From: Cyathus striatus
Taxonomy: Eukaryota; Basidiomycota; Agaricomycetes; Agaricales; Nidulariaceae
Direction: 5' to 3'
Length of the DNA stretch: 64,000 bases
NCBI GenBank assembly: GCA_025738555.1
Contig: JAOVFP010000004.1
Coordinates: 5,146,001 to 5,210,000 of the forward strand
Numbering within the stretch: position 1 is the first letter of the stretch; each line of letters starts with the position of its first letter. Below, in pieces: positions 1-12,129 of this stretch. Made by a program: the position numbers and the translations under genes. The notes under the pieces are model-generated. The model saw only the letters and a program-made list of their open reading frames with translations, did no database searches and was not told the DNA's origin.

Positions 1-2005
1 GCATCGCTAACTCTTCTATCATCAGTAACTACGCTATATGAGGTGTTACAAGACCTAGGTTGAAATATTGCGCGTGAGTGTGGAACATAGTCGCGTGATA
101 ATTACATCTTAGTACTTGCTTGCTCCTGTAATCATCGTGAGTTTTTCTCCTCTGAGACGTAATTAGTTGCTTTCTTACTCTCTTGCACATTCCAGATGTC
201 ACTGCACTGCTCTTTTACACAATTTGTACGTTCGTAAAGGTTATCTGAAATCAGTCAAGTGGACCCCACGAACGAGGACACAGGAACAGTTGAAAAGTGA
301 GTAGCTTTTTACGACATATCATTTCTTCGTTCTTGATCTATTACTCTTTTTGCATAAATATATTCTGTGGGAATGGCTAGCAATTCCGCTGCATCCTGGC
401 TCCCATGTCCTTGCAGCCTTACTCCCTCTGGTCCCCGCTGAATATCTAGAGTTTGCAATAAGCACACTCAGAGATCCAGCTGCATATATCCCCACCTTGG
501 GACTACTGCTGTTGCGGCAGCGATCCTTTGCCTACATGCGCAATCCCCTACCGCCCGCGTTGCTCATAGACCCATGAACACGGCTTGCGTAGTGACAACT
601 CACGAGTAGAGGTTTTGGGAACAGCGCGATCTAGCATCCTCTGAGGACTTCGCATTTACATCAGGCATTGGCGCCGCTATGTTATCCTTGCCAGCCTGGC
701 AATGCGGCCCACTGCCTGCAATGAGTGGGCAATCAGGTGCCCAATTCTCAGGCACTTGCCCGTCGTTCTGACAGTAGAGCGACCGTCTCCTGAACTTTGT
801 GGTAGAGTTGACAGTAGTGTCACTGCGGAGAGTATTCGACAAGCACCTGGGGCGCTTCATAGCTGATAAACCCATCTGTGGGCCGTGGTAGCCTGGAGTG
901 TGCTAGTTGTTCCATTTCGCGTATGTTGCAGTATTGACTGAAAGCCAGATGCCCGCTTCTCAGGTACTTGACAGTCGCTCATACGTAAAGCGACCGTTCC
1001 CTGAACTTTGGGGTAGAGTAACAATGATGTTCGTCGTTGGAGCGGTCTTCGGATACATCTCGTATTGGCATCCAGCTCTGCTTCAATCTAAAGAGCAGGT
1101 CTTTCCCGAAAATAGGCTTTCGTATCCTGTTTCAGTTTCTACGATTCCACAATCTATGCCGTACTGATATGATTTCCTCATCATCCCCACTCTCGCAAGC
1201 ACGAATATCGTATCAATCGACGCTAGTACTGAAACTAAGTAATCTGCGTGGATAGGCGGAGAACGGCGCGGGGAAGCAGGATGATGAATTGGTGCATTGT
1301 TCACTTGGGCATGCGAGTCGCGACCGACCATGTTCCTCAGCTATTGCTGATGTATACCCGTTGTTAGGAAGTTAAAAACGTGTACTTGGGGTCTTCTTTC
1401 GGCACTGGCATCTACAGGTCTGAAGTAGTATCGCTGGCATCGTTAGCTTTGTGGAACAGAATAATAAGACTTGCGGTACGCATTCCCTGGCATGTTCACA
1501 TGCCATATGTCTCATTGTTTTGCTGTCAGACTTCACGGTGCCGATAAGTGTATGAATTCTCGCACCTCTGGGTGCATTCAGTTTGCCAAGCTGCTCCCGA
1601 GTTCTACGAAGAGGGTAGTGGCTTAGACTCCTGAACCAATACCAGACATCGTACGTCTGCTCTTAAAGTTCACTGTCTCCCCCTGGCTTAACCGTCTTGT
1701 ATTCTGGTCCAGCTTTCAAACAGCAAACACGAGTTTAGCACGAGCCCATGCACCATGAACAACTTGTCATTGAGAGTAAATCATGGATATACATGATAGA
1801 TAACGAATACATTCGTATACATCTGATGCAGTCACCCTACACCGCTGCTGCCCGTACTGATGGTCCCTGCTTCTGGTAAACAAATTGGTTCTATAAGCGC
1901 CTGCCTATGTATCAGCATTGCTCTCCACCCATCATTCCTCCTCTGAAGCCAAAATTAGGATGCGGCCTCCTACGGTCAAGCACTAAGATACGAAGGACTG
2001 CACTA
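1..2005. other. No gene recognised; decayed intergenic DNA
   Basis: I find no reading frame with recognisable protein content. The longest open stretches (350-577 on +, 600-875 on -) have no family-like motif and no convincing splice partners. The only structure I see is the diverged direct duplication listed separately at 729-1034. Confidence 0.5.
729..1034. repeat. Diverged direct duplication, two ~95-bp units
   Basis: The stretch 729-822 recurs at about 940-1034. Shared blocks include TTCTCAGG, AGCGACCG and CCTGAACTTTG followed by GGTAGAG, in the same order. The offset is about 210 bp and the copies are clearly diverged. I do not know what element, if any, they come from. Confidence 0.5.
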
Positions 2006-3583
2006 CTAATTTCGGCGGGGGGCACTTGGGGGCCACCATCCACCCATGGGACCGCCAACCACGGGTGTCGCTGATTGATCATCTTCCATGTTACAGAAGT
2101 CTAAATTGCATCGTCTTACAGAGCAGTTGAGGAATAGTGTCCCCAAATGAATACACCCAGCATCACAATACGGCACTACCGCATCTTCATAGCTTTACGC
2201 TCTCGAAAGCGGAGATCGCAGAGCGGATTGATAAGCGTCTTTCAGCGCTTGATCATATCTTCAAGCGGCATCTTCATCGGGAAGATACATGCTAACGGCG
2301 TATGTCTGCTAATCGCCATAGCGTCTGGGTCCCTAAACACGTTCGTTAGCGGCAGTGAGAGATCCATGCATGAAAAACATACCACTGAGCAATGAACACC
2401 GATCCCCACTCTCTCCTCGTCCTCGTTTCTCGCTTTCCATCCTTAGTCCAGTGCTCGTACACCCACTCTTCGCTGGGCCGCTGAACGTCCAAAGAGGATG
2501 GGCAATGCACGTAGAGGTCTTCCAATAGCTCGAACTTCTGGAAGAGATCTTGAAGGTAAGCTCGCTTGAAGATTTTGCAAACCAGAAACATAGGGGAGGT
2601 GATTGCGAGAGTCTTGAGGGAGGAAAGATAGCGCGCTGATTCGACATCGGCTTCCTACGGGGGGTTGTAAGCAAAAGCGACATGTAAAGTGACAAAGGCT
2701 GACGAACCGGTCGATTGACGAGTTCCAAATTTGTCACGTTATCGAGTCGGTTTACGAAGCTCCTAAGAATAGGCTCCCGAGCTTCTCTCCACCTTCCTTC
2801 CGGTCTCTTTCCAACGCAAGCCTGTGTCACCCTCGACAGCGTATGCGTAACGGAAGGATCGTTCGGTTCAATGATTCTCGCGCGGTCAACCGGCAAATGG
2901 AAGAACGTATCCTTGTTTATACTCGCACCCTTCTGGTCGGATAGATGGGCGTACAGAACTTGAAAAAGAAAACGCCCAACGGCTTCTCCATTCTTTGTGT
3001 AACACGGATCGTGAGGCTCCTTCCAAACCATCCGATACAATCGGCGCGTCAGCTCTTGTTGCAGAGCGATATGTCTGAGGTTAAGCTGGTTTCTCAGGAA
3101 TACAAGGACGCTTCGGGGGTTCTCGTTCGCGGAGAGGAGCGTAAAGCTCTGTAGTCGGAACGTGCATTTTTCGAGGAGCTGAAGGGCAGGTTCGACGCTT
3201 TGGTAGGTGAGCTCCTCTAGATTTGTCATCGCCTCTAGAGCGGAGCGGAGGATGCTGGTGAACTCATCCTTCGCTGGAAAGTACCTTGCGCTGTACACTC
3301 TTACGAGAGCAGCTAGCCGTGGGGAGCTAGTGATAGTTCGGAGAAAGCGAGTATGCTTTCGCTCACTCCAAGTGTTGTAGTTGATCCAGTCTCCGCTGTA
3401 GAGATTCTTTTCTGCGTCCGCACGGAAGATGACCGATGTCCGCAGAAGGCTACTGAGAGTCCTCGGGCACGTTACGTGCGAGACAATTTGCAGCAGAAGC
3501 TCTGGTGGGAAAACAGGTTCTGGCTGTGTGGAAAGACTGGAGAAGCAAGAGAAGCCGGAGAGAGTGAACGGCATGAGGAACAA
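2006..3583 (-). pseudogene. F-box-like protein with leucine-rich tail, reading frame broken
   Basis: Residues 25-62 from the ATG at 3583 resemble an F-box: PPELLLQIVSHV, then CPRTLSSLLRTS. F-box proteins usually bring substrates to an SCF ubiquitin ligase. The following ~250 residues look like the irregular leucine-rich region common in basidiomycete F-box proteins. Near 2640-2660 the plausible frame shifts by one (continuing LSSLKTLAITSP). This is either a frameshift or an intron with a weak donor; a 68-nt GTCAGC...CAG intron would restore the frame. A final piece at 2006-2320 is protein-like and ends in TAG, but holds two in-frame stops (a TGA after PDEDAA and a TAA after SPLSRA). I favour a decaying gene. 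Family assignment is moderate because the F-box motif is short. Confidence 0.55.
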
Positions 3584-4345
3584 GAAAGTGGGTGCTTATC
3601 CGACCCGCGAGTGGAGATAAAGCAGGGAGTTAAATAGCTTTGTGCAGGTCCGATCGTCATTGTAATGCTGAATACAATATGTATTGTAAGCTTTAGTAAA
3701 CCCAACTGGCAACCCCCCATTCAAATTTGAACCCCGCAAGCAAATCACTTACATAAGCACATTCATGCTTCGAATTACATTACCTCAAGGCCCTGCTGTT
3801 CTCAACTTCCACTCACTGCCTTCAAGACGCTAGTCTAGCGGGTGCATTAACGATGGTTATAGCCCTATAAATTGACACGGGTTACGTTACACTTGGGAAA
3901 CGCATGAATTCTTCGAGGTCGACGTCAACTCACACCTTCACAATGCATTCGATGTTTCAAATGATGTTGTCATTCGATTCCATATTATCGCCTTAGTAGC
4001 AAGATGGTTATATTGCTTTCACACCCCATGCTATATTTGCTGGGTCAATTTTCTCGTATCAGTGGATCCTAGGATCTTTTCAAGTCCCTTTTGGCCTAAC
4101 TTCATCAATAAAAAAAAAGCGCTAATTTTTATCAGTAAGAGATCATCTACCAGAGGTTTTACCGCATTTCTGAATGATTTATCATTTACTAACTACGTAT
4201 ACTTGTGTATCCCAGAAAACATTTTGTTCATCAGGGTGATGAATGATATAATGATACACCATATTCGAAGTCTCATCTCATGACAGCCCGAATGACATAG
4301 AACCAAACTAATTCTGGGCGCTGAGTAAATTAAGTCTTCCTATAA
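3584..4345. other. Intergenic, nothing recognised
   Basis: AT-rich spacer between the F-box-like gene and the DUF6533 gene. No frame, tRNA or repeat stands out. Confidence 0.5.
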
Positions 4346-4411
4346 ATGTCCAAGGATACGCGCTATACAATTTGCGCACACCCACATATACCTCACTACC
4401 ATAGGAATGTC

Positions 4412-5802
4412 ATGAATCTGAGCCAGGTCATCGAGGGTTATCTCACCCCTATACTAGCTTCCAGATACCTCCCCGCTGGGTCGCTCACCGTAATTCTCTG
4501 GGACCATTTGATTACCTTGGATCGGGAAGTGCGTTTGGTGTGGAGAAGCCGTGGAAGGTCGAACGCAAAGTGGATACTCAACAGCGCATATGTGTTTAAT
4601 CGATATGGTGCAGAGGCGTGTTTGCTGTTCATCGCATATGGTATGCATTCCAATCGTGCTTTCACTGTAATATTTATCCATGTACGACCCTACAGTGTCA
4701 AGTGGAATTAGAGCGCCTTCTTCTGCGGTATGTTTGCATTTGACTTCTTGAATGTACTTGTCCGAATATATTTTATAGCTGTAAGCGCTTCTATTGATTA
4801 ACATTTCCTAGTATACTAACGGTCGTGAAGCTGTAGAAGCTATGTAATGCTAATGTTATTCTGTGGAACTGTAGCGCTGGAGATTTCCCAATGTAAGTCT
4901 ACTTCAAGCCTATTAGAACAATACTCATATCCAGAAGTTGTTCTCCTACTTCGAGTACACTACTTGACTGAACAGCGACGAGTAATCCTGTACTGCTTAA
5001 TAGCAGGGTTTATTATAGTCGTATCACTCTCCCAAACATTCGCCGTTCTAACGATGTTGGACCTAAGGAAAAGTAAGTGTCCTACCCTGCACATTTGCAC
5101 AGCACTCACCCGAGTATCTAGATGTGGCAGCCATCTCAATCCCCGGCCTAAACTCCTGCGTGGCCTTCAAAAAGCCGCCCTTCTTCAGCGGTATCTTGGC
5201 TCCCATGGTAAGTTCTGTACTGAGAGCGGACGGACCCCCGCTGATACCCATTCCTATTTTTGCCAGTTTGCCTTCGACATTTTTATCATTCTCCTCACAA
5301 TCTACAACGCGCTAGAACGGCCCCACAGAAGCAATGCCGAGCTGATCACAAGTCTATACAAGGACGGCGCAAAGTTCTTTATCGTTCGTCCGTTTTTCTT
5401 CTATGCATTAGAATCCTTTACTCACCTACATGGATGGTAGGGAATTACAAGTACGTACAACACCAAAAAGACAAATCAATATAATAAAGTTTGACAACCT
5501 GGTCCATCTAGCAATCCACTTCGTGGAATTAATGATCTTTGCTTTTAGTTCGGTAAGTTATTGAATCATTGAATCAGGCAACGATAGCTGACTTCTTTGT
5601 TGTGGCAGATCGAAAACTTTTCTCTATTACTGTGAGTCACACGGGATCCACTATGACGCGAGCTAACTTGTCTGCGCGCGACAGCGTGTGCTGGGCGTTC
5701 GATGTAACCCTACTCGCCCGACTCCACTTCGTAATGAAGGAGTTTGAGGATATAAAGTACCCCAAGCCATCACATGGATTTTCAACCATGTACGATTTTT
5801 AA
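4412..5802 (+). CDS. DUF6533 multi-pass membrane protein, multi-exon (exon set incomplete)
   Basis: Exon 1 has the DUF6533 signature: a hydrophobic start with DHLITLDREVRLVW at residues ~31-44, then FNRYGAEACLLFIAYG up to a GTATGC donor at 4641. Later exons encode the family's next helices: VVLLLRVHYLTEQRR and a long hydrophobic stretch to GTAAGT near 5071; a piece with NSCVAFKKPPFFSGI ending at GTAAGT after 5214; and FIILLTIYNALERPH with KDGAKFF after the CAG near 5270. The C-terminal part (to 5802) is uncertain. An in-frame upstream ATG lies at 4346, but 4412 gives the usual short N-terminus. DUF6533 proteins are seven-helix-like proteins of unknown function, expanded in Agaricomycetes. I am sure of the family, less of every splice site. 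Confidence 0.75.
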
Positions 5803-5919
5803 AACTCTCAAGATACCCAGAAGACTGTGCGAGCCGCAGAGAAACTTTGTTGTAACTCTATTATCCTAAAAATAAATAAATCAAATCCATATATATAGTA
5901 TCCTTACATCACTACAAAT

Positions 5920-8900
5920 CTACCACGAATACCCCATAAATCTATCCCACTTTGACATACATGAATATCCATCATAATCTATACAGCACGTCAATATCAC
6001 TAACATTTTACCCCGTACAAACGCCTGAAAGGACTCACCGAAACTTTTCGCAGGATCGCACGAGCATCGTCCGTTTTCCCAGTTCTTCCCTCCTTTGGGA
6101 CAGTGTGTGTATGGGTTATGCTCGTACCCTATCTCATTGAAAAAGTGGATTTGGTTTCGTGGGAGGAAGAGGGCTGCAGCGATAGAGTGCACCGGTGCAT
6201 CTCCCCAGCGCTACACACAATCAGTCGACATAGGAAAGAGAGAGAGACTTGAACATACCTCGTAATAGAACCCGCCCTTCTGGTCGAGGAAGTCGAAGAA
6301 TGCAGTGTAGGCTGGGCCCCGCCAGAAGTCCATATCCGCAATTTCAAAGTTGGACCAGACTGATGAGGTATCAGCCCCAGCTAGGGAGTCGAGAAGAGAA
6401 AGACATACAATGGCACAAGTTATATTTCTCCCCACCGTTCTCGCTCATGAACCCCAGAGCGTTATCCTGTGCTACGAATTCGGGGTGCTGTTTGGCAAAG
6501 TCTGCGAGCACAATTAGCACTTCCAGAATAGTAGAGCTTCGTGAGAGACATACCACGAACATGCCCCCAAAGCGTAGGAATAGTCTTCTCATACTCATAC
6601 ATCGTAATCGTGAAACCTAGCCAAAGACCCATCATCAACCCGCCCAACAATACAAAATCCGAAAACACATACCATAAGTCTTGTTATTCTGCTCCATATG
6701 CAGGAACGGATCAAAGTTAATATCACAATGGAAATGTACATCTGGCCTAATGACCCCTTCAGCAAGTGCACTACAACACCAAAGAGGAAAGGAACCTACT
6801 CAATGCGCCAGTACCACCGATACTTCTGTACCAGCGGGTGCTTGAAGAAAAAGCCAGAGTTGAAGCGGCACATGTTTCTGTACGAAACGCTCCCTATAAC
6901 ATTGTCAGTCCTCGTAGAAAGCAAGAGTGGGGGAAGACCGTACCCCCATAGATAATTTTATCCTTCTCCATCTGATCCCTTCCCGCTTTCGCCTTTTCTT
7001 CATCTATCCAATCGGGCTGGTACCAGTGATCATGTGGGATCTGACCAAATTCGACGGTTGCACTTGTGAGTACTGATATGCGTCTGCCATTGAAGAGATC
7101 AGAATGCGATTAAGGGAAGTAGGGAGGAAGGAAGAATCGTAGAACCAGTGGAGGAAGGAGCTGAAGGAAGAAATGAAGAAATGATGCAAGGCAGAATTAC
7201 AGAATTGAAGAAAAGAAAGGAAGAAATGACGAAAGACAGAACACAGAGAACCGTTAACACCGCAAATCAGCAAATCCGCAGATCCGCAGAATCGAAGAAA
7301 AGGAAGAAACGACCATCCACCCACGCAGCCGCAGGAATAAGAAGATGAAGGGTTGTAACAGCTAGCAGTGTACTATGGGGTACAACTCCCAGAGACAGTA
7401 CCATCCAGTGCATTGCAAGCAATCACCCTCTCCCAAGCGTAAAGCGCGAAATTGGCACAAGCCCTAGCTGCCAAGAGCTCAAACCGCCAGTGGGTCGAAG
7501 AGCACGAAAGTGAGCATACTCCTCAACTAGGACCACCAGCACCAGCACGATCTTTTCTCCAACATGCAACATCAAGGTGCCCCTGCAAAAAAAAGCTGAA
7601 CACCCCACCACCGCGCACCACACAGAAATAGCCCAAGAACCATCATCGGCAAGTAAGATGAAACCGCCTATCTGAGATCGCCTTTCCCTTCTTATCTTCT
7701 CCCAGCGGCGAAGATACTCCTTCCTGCTCTATAAAAGAATCCAAGGGGTACTATGAGGGTTCCCGGGAAGAGATAGCTCTCCTACGAAGTCAACGCCAGG
7801 GACTGCTCTGACACCTCCATCGCGGTACGCTCTACGCTCTACCAGACACCATAATCCTGCCCAGAACACGCTGGTTAACTCGTGTGAGACCGAGGACTAC
7901 CCCCCATTCCCAGTGGTTTTCCACCCACCGAGAAAACTACATCTAGCTCAAGCTAGAACACACCCCGCTCTCGCATCTGAGCTCGGCAAGCTACCTCTGA
8001 CTATCCTCGAGACCCCTCCAGTTTGAGGAATCACCGTAGCACATGCACGTCCCACCCCACCCATACGCCACAGGACACCCGACTGCAGCAGTACCTCAGC
8101 AGAAACACCACATGCAGCTCGTTCGAGTCCGACCAACCATCGAGTATCCTCGAGACCCTGGTGCCCTCCCCCTTCGTCCAGATAATTCACCTCAGCACAT
8201 GCAGACCCCACCCCACCCCACACGGCACTCGACACTCGATTCTAGCACCTCAGAAGTGCCATCCACCTCCACCTTGGTCCAGTCAGGAAACACGCCAACG
8301 CAATCCAACTACTGAGCACCGTCCCGAGCAGCAGCCCCCGCTCGACTCTGCGCTACTGCATCACTTTCGAGCACCAAATGCCTCGCGTTCATCTAGACGG
8401 ATGAAACACCAATGAAAACAGGCGGCACCCCATTCCACACTGTTCCACCACCACCGTCCATCACTGTTCAATCCGATTACCACCACGATCGCCACGACCA
8501 TTACCAGCCGTTTCACCACTGTCATTATCTCCATCACTGCCAGTGCCACAATCACTCTACCCCAACAAGCGCAACACCATCCTCCCGCGCACTGCATGGC
8601 CCACACATCCCACCAAGCATGAGCACGAGCGGGCACCAGGAGACAGCGTTCCTATCACCGTCCTTCACCGAAGCAAATGACGTGCTGGATCCCCGTGTGG
8701 TCGACTCAGGGGGCAGGGAGGGGTTGGAGAACAAGAAACGAAATCAAAGAAACAAGAACAACGAACACAAAACGAAAAGAGCACGAACAAAACCAAAAAG
8801 ACAAGTAAACCAACTCACCGCTTAAAATCCTCCGTAAACACATCCTCATTCAAAAACACATACGGATACCTAAACCTCCTATTAAACCGAAACTCCATAT

Positions 8901-9258
8901 CCTTGACACTGCGCACGATGTTGTCGATATCGCTATTCCGACACAACACCACGAAGGTGGCGTTTGCGCGTTTGTCCACGGACAGTTCACTACCTAGGTC
9001 GGGGTCTATTCCGGAGATGGCGTCGTGGTATTCTGGGATAGCGGGTGTGTAGGGCGTGGAAGAGGAAGAAGAGGAGGGAGAGAATTTGTCTTTGATGTTA
9101 GAGAGGGATGTTAGGCGGCTGTAGGGTTCGTGTGTTAGTCTTAGGATGTAGTGTAGGGATATCTGTTGAGATGGATATTAGGAGGACAGTAGGAGGGAAG
9201 GAAGGGGGCGTACGATAAGGCCGAGCGCGAGGAGGACGTATCGTGCGCCTGTATGCAT
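5920..9258 (-). CDS. GT15 alpha-1,2-mannosyltransferase (KTR/KRE2/MNT1 family), 10 exons, 387 aa
   Basis: Golgi type II enzymes of this family add alpha-1,2-mannose from GDP-mannose to N- and O-glycans. Model (-): 9214-9258, 8819-9162, 6944-7062, 6800-6893, 6673-6746, 6554-6616, 6409-6501, 6259-6359, 6039-6210, 5920-5978. All junctions are GT-AG, phases agree, and the sum is 1164 nt. The first exon encodes a 15-residue hydrophobic anchor ([11 protein letters not shown]). Then come [59 protein letters not shown], the hallmark [39 protein letters not shown] and the Cys-rich tail PYTHCPKGG...CSCDP. This covers the whole GT15 domain at ordinary length. The odd feature is intron 2 (7063-8818, 1756 nt); the other eight introns are all under 120 nt. 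The gene looks functional. Confidence 0.93.
7063..8818 (-). other. 1756-nt intron of the GT15 gene, probably enlarged by insertion
   Basis: The exons on either side join in phase (codon CG|T) and give uninterrupted GT15 sequence, so this stretch behaves as intron. It holds purine-rich GAAGAAA/AGGAAG runs at ~7100-7300 and an internal direct duplication (8002-8076 and ~8145-8230, both starting TATCCTCGAGACCC and containing AGCACATGCA then CCCCACCC). Open frames inside it are low-complexity and I do not accept them as genes. Confidence 0.6.
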
Positions 9259-10934
9259 TTTGTTGAGGTGGCTCTAGTGGGGGTGCGTAGGGTATGGTAC
9301 GGGTCGAAGGTAGAGGTGTAGTAGAAAGAAGAAACTAAACCACCATCGTCACCGTCAGCGCCAGCACACCAAAAACCAGAAAGAAAACGAAAACAACAAC
9401 GCACAATTGCAACCCTCGTCGCTCAAGCAACGGGCGGACGAAAGGTGGAGCTGCGCTACCTGCGGTCCGTGTCCGATATGTCGCGTGTGGTGTGGGGCTC
9501 CTGGCCTTGCCTTGTCAATGCGGTATGTATGTACGTGGAAGAACAAGAAAGGGAGACTGTAGTAAGAACGTGTCACTGTCAGCACAGGTTATTGATGGGT
9601 TTAACGCCTACCAGGCTGAAGCAATGTGCTCTTGTTAATGATCAATATTTCAATGTCAATCAGTGCCAGTTGCTAATCAGCGCACTGCACGCAATAGGCT
9701 ATACAATGATCTCCCTTCTCGAAGTCAAAGTCGACGTATAGAAATCTGAAAAATGAAAATGTGAAACGGAGAGGAAGGAGAAAGAATTTGAAGTGAGACG
9801 GACGGAGAAAGAGAGGGACAGGCAAGGGACAGGTCCTAGGTTATCGGCCAATCGGCCTATTCCAACCGTGCGGCGTTTACAGGAACTGACATCATCACAT
9901 CAACATTCCGCGTGCCTTGGTTTCTCATGACTGAATCCTTTAATTTTTCAATTTTTCACAGCGCGGCATGAAGTGTTTAAATTGGGCAGTTATTTTTGGG
10001 AAATATCGGTCGAGATGAGATGGGTTGGAATGATACTCATATGTGTTCGTTTTACCTCTTCGATTGTACGCTTTTTAGGTTATCACACCCTACCAACCGC
10101 CGACCCAGATACGGTTCCGGTATACATCCATCGTGATTCCATCCATATGCACCACCTTCTTCCCTGCCAAGTAAGCCCATAGGTCGACAACCCATGGCCA
10201 AAGATGGCCAACCGAACCCACCTCGTCCTTACTGTAAATTCTCCTCGAATGAAGCGACATTTTTCCTTGCCTCTTTTTTATGCGGTCCAGAATTGGTCCA
10301 GAATGTACCATTTGAAACTTATTTTTTAAACAATAGTGCCATGCGGTTTGCCTACTTCAAGTTACTTATTCCTGGACGACTCGGGATTACTTCCGGTATA
10401 CTATATATATAGTACTATAAATTAATATTGGTGCTTATCACAATGTCTGTGCGTTGCATCGTTGCTACGATGATGCATAGTAACCGATGATGAGGACCAC
10501 AAGTGCGCTATTGTTTCCTTCACCGTTCACGTTCGTTCGTGCGGTTAATATTTCGCATGAACACTCAAGACCTCCCAGTCGAAATTAATGTCATTGTGTA
10601 ATCCATGACCCGGGATCGTATAGTATAAAATATATGTACTTATGCCGCAAGTTACAACTATCGCTCCTCTCCTCCATTCCAGCATCTACCTAGTACAGTT
10701 TTTAATTTCATTCCTGATTTAATAACAATACAAATCCCAATGCCATATATCAACATTAATAGCTGAACTGTACACCATACGAAAACACTATTGGATGATA
10801 CAACTCTTCCTAAAATTACATTTTACTCAAAAATACACATTATAATTTTATCACAACACACCAAGTAATTTTCTCAACACACATTTTTAAAATACTTGTA
10901 CATCCCAAAAAATTTCCTTGCAACTATTAAGAAT
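9259..10934. other. Intergenic, nothing recognised
   Basis: Promoter side of the GT15 gene followed by spacer. Open frames at 9445-9741 and 9973-10412 have no family-like content. I see no RNA gene here. Confidence 0.5.
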
Positions 10935-11032
10935 GACCACCGCAGGGGTCGAACCTGCAATCTCCTGATTACATCATACGAGCTAGCGAAAATGTATCGT
11001 AGTCAGACGCGATGCCATTTCGCCAGGCGGCC
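10935..11032 (-). tRNA. tRNA-Arg(ACG): tRNA-Arg(ACG) with a ~27-nt anticodon-loop intron
   Basis: On the minus strand the acceptor arms GGCCGCC and GGTGGTC pair over seven positions (two G-U). The D stem is GCG/CGC. The anticodon stem TCTGA/TCAGG encloses CT-ACG-A, then an intron, then A. The variable loop is AGATT, and the T arm GCAGG-TTCGACC-CCTGC is perfect. The intron sits after position 37 as expected. Arm sequences match the eukaryotic Arg(ACG) pattern (GCGTCTGACTACG). The A34 would become inosine and read CGU/CGC/CGA. Confidence 0.88.
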
Positions 11033-11132
11033 ATTGTCTCAGTTCTAAGGAAGAATTTATTTCAGATCTGTAGACTTTAAAAAAAAGACAACAACATTCT
11101 TATATCCTCCCAGAAAAACATGAAAGCTTTTA

Positions 11133-11215
11133 ATGGGGTCGAACCTATAATCTGCTGATTATGTAAGCTGAATATTGCACTTGTCAGGTTGTGTAGTAGT
11201 TAGACCTGGGGGGCC
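11133..11215 (-). pseudogene. Decayed copy of the tRNA-Arg unit (copy 2)
   Basis: The minus strand keeps a T arm with GGTTCGACCCC, an ATCAGCAGATT stretch and CCTGA before an intron-like insert. The acceptor and D arms no longer pair. The following sequence (AGATCTGTAGACC) matches that behind the intact tRNA (AGATCTGTAGACT), so flanks were duplicated with it. Confidence 0.65.
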
Positions 11216-11266
11216 TTGTTACTAGATCTGTAGACCAAAAGGAAAACATGCTGCGGTTGTCGATAT

Positions 11267-11330
11267 GACCAGAGCAGGGGTTGAACATTGAACCTGCAAT
11301 CTAGTTGCAATGCCATTTAACCAGGCGGCC
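11267..11330 (-). pseudogene. Truncated copy of the tRNA-Arg unit (copy 3), anticodon arm lost
   Basis: The 5' end GGCCGCCTGG..AAATGGCAT is almost identical to the intact tRNA and the 3' part keeps AGATTGCAGGTTC. The whole anticodon stem-loop and intron are missing and the T loop carries an insertion. It cannot be a functional tRNA. Confidence 0.7.
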
Positions 11331-11654
11331 ATTATTTACTACGTTTAGGGTGAGAAATATCAATTGTAGATTGATTTTAGATTTATAGTAGTGTGCACTT
11401 GATTTGAATACTGTAACCGACTCAGTTATGGCCTGTGGTATAGTAGAGAGTATATGTGAACTGTAATGGCAAGAAGGAGCAGTCCGGATTGTAACTCATA
11501 GGCTTAGCTAGCTTATAAAGTAAGAAAGATACTATCAAGTTTCAACACCCTTCTCGTTGTTAGATCTCAAAGAAAAATCATAAGTAATTTAAAAATGCAG
11601 CTTAACATCCTTGAATGTTTTCCAATGAAAAACCCTTCATAGTTCGTCCTAGTA
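11331..11654. other. Intergenic, nothing recognised
   Basis: AT-rich spacer between the tRNA cluster and the 3' end of the small helical protein gene. No signal seen. Confidence 0.5.
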
Positions 11655-12129
11655 CTACTGGCCCCGTCGTACCCTCTTCATTACCCTCTCAACAGCCATG
11701 CGTTGTGCCTCCTCTAAAGACTCTTCCGCAGTCTTAATTTCCTTCTTAATATCACCAGCTTCTTCGATGTACGCATTCGAAGTGGCGTCCTTTGGCATGG
11801 ACGGATTTTCAGCGAGATATGTCTTCATTTCATTTAACCACGTCTCAATCCTATACAAAATAATCATCAGATAACAAAATAGCACAGCGAAAAATGCATG
11901 AAACATACTCAGCAACCCTATCTTTATACTTCTTTGCTTCAACAGGAGATAATCCACCTTCGTAAAGTGAAAATTTCACATCAAGTAAATCATCTCTTAT
12001 ATCGTCCACGAGATCGCTGAGCTTCTTGTTCGCGCTACTTGTATTTATATATGAATGTATTTCATTCAACTCGTCTTCGCTGATATAAGGAGATATGATT
12101 TTTGCGATAACTCTTCGTACCAGATTCAT
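11655..12129 (-). CDS. Small all-helical charged protein, 138 aa; possibly an Hsp70-lid-like fold
   Basis: Two exons (11909-12129 and 11655-11850) join by a GTATGT...TATAG intron of 58 nt; the phases agree and the product has 138 residues. It is strongly charged with long predicted helices: SEDELNEIHSYI, KKLSDLVDDIRDDL, SPVEAKKYKDRVAEIETWL, then a final helix of EEAGDIKKEIKTAEESLEEA type. The order short helix, LxDxVxDIRDxL, a WL...N turn and another helix recalls the C-terminal lid of Hsp70 proteins without ATPase or beta domains. That likeness is my inference and weak. TATATAAA (minus strand) lies at 12219-12226, 90 nt before the ATG. No signal peptide or membrane segment. Confidence 0.6.

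Noticed and set aside
7948..8825. Open frames inside the large GT15 intron
   Set aside because: Pro/His/Thr-rich translations of CCACC-type DNA on one strand and Gly/Val-rich on the other; no gene features.
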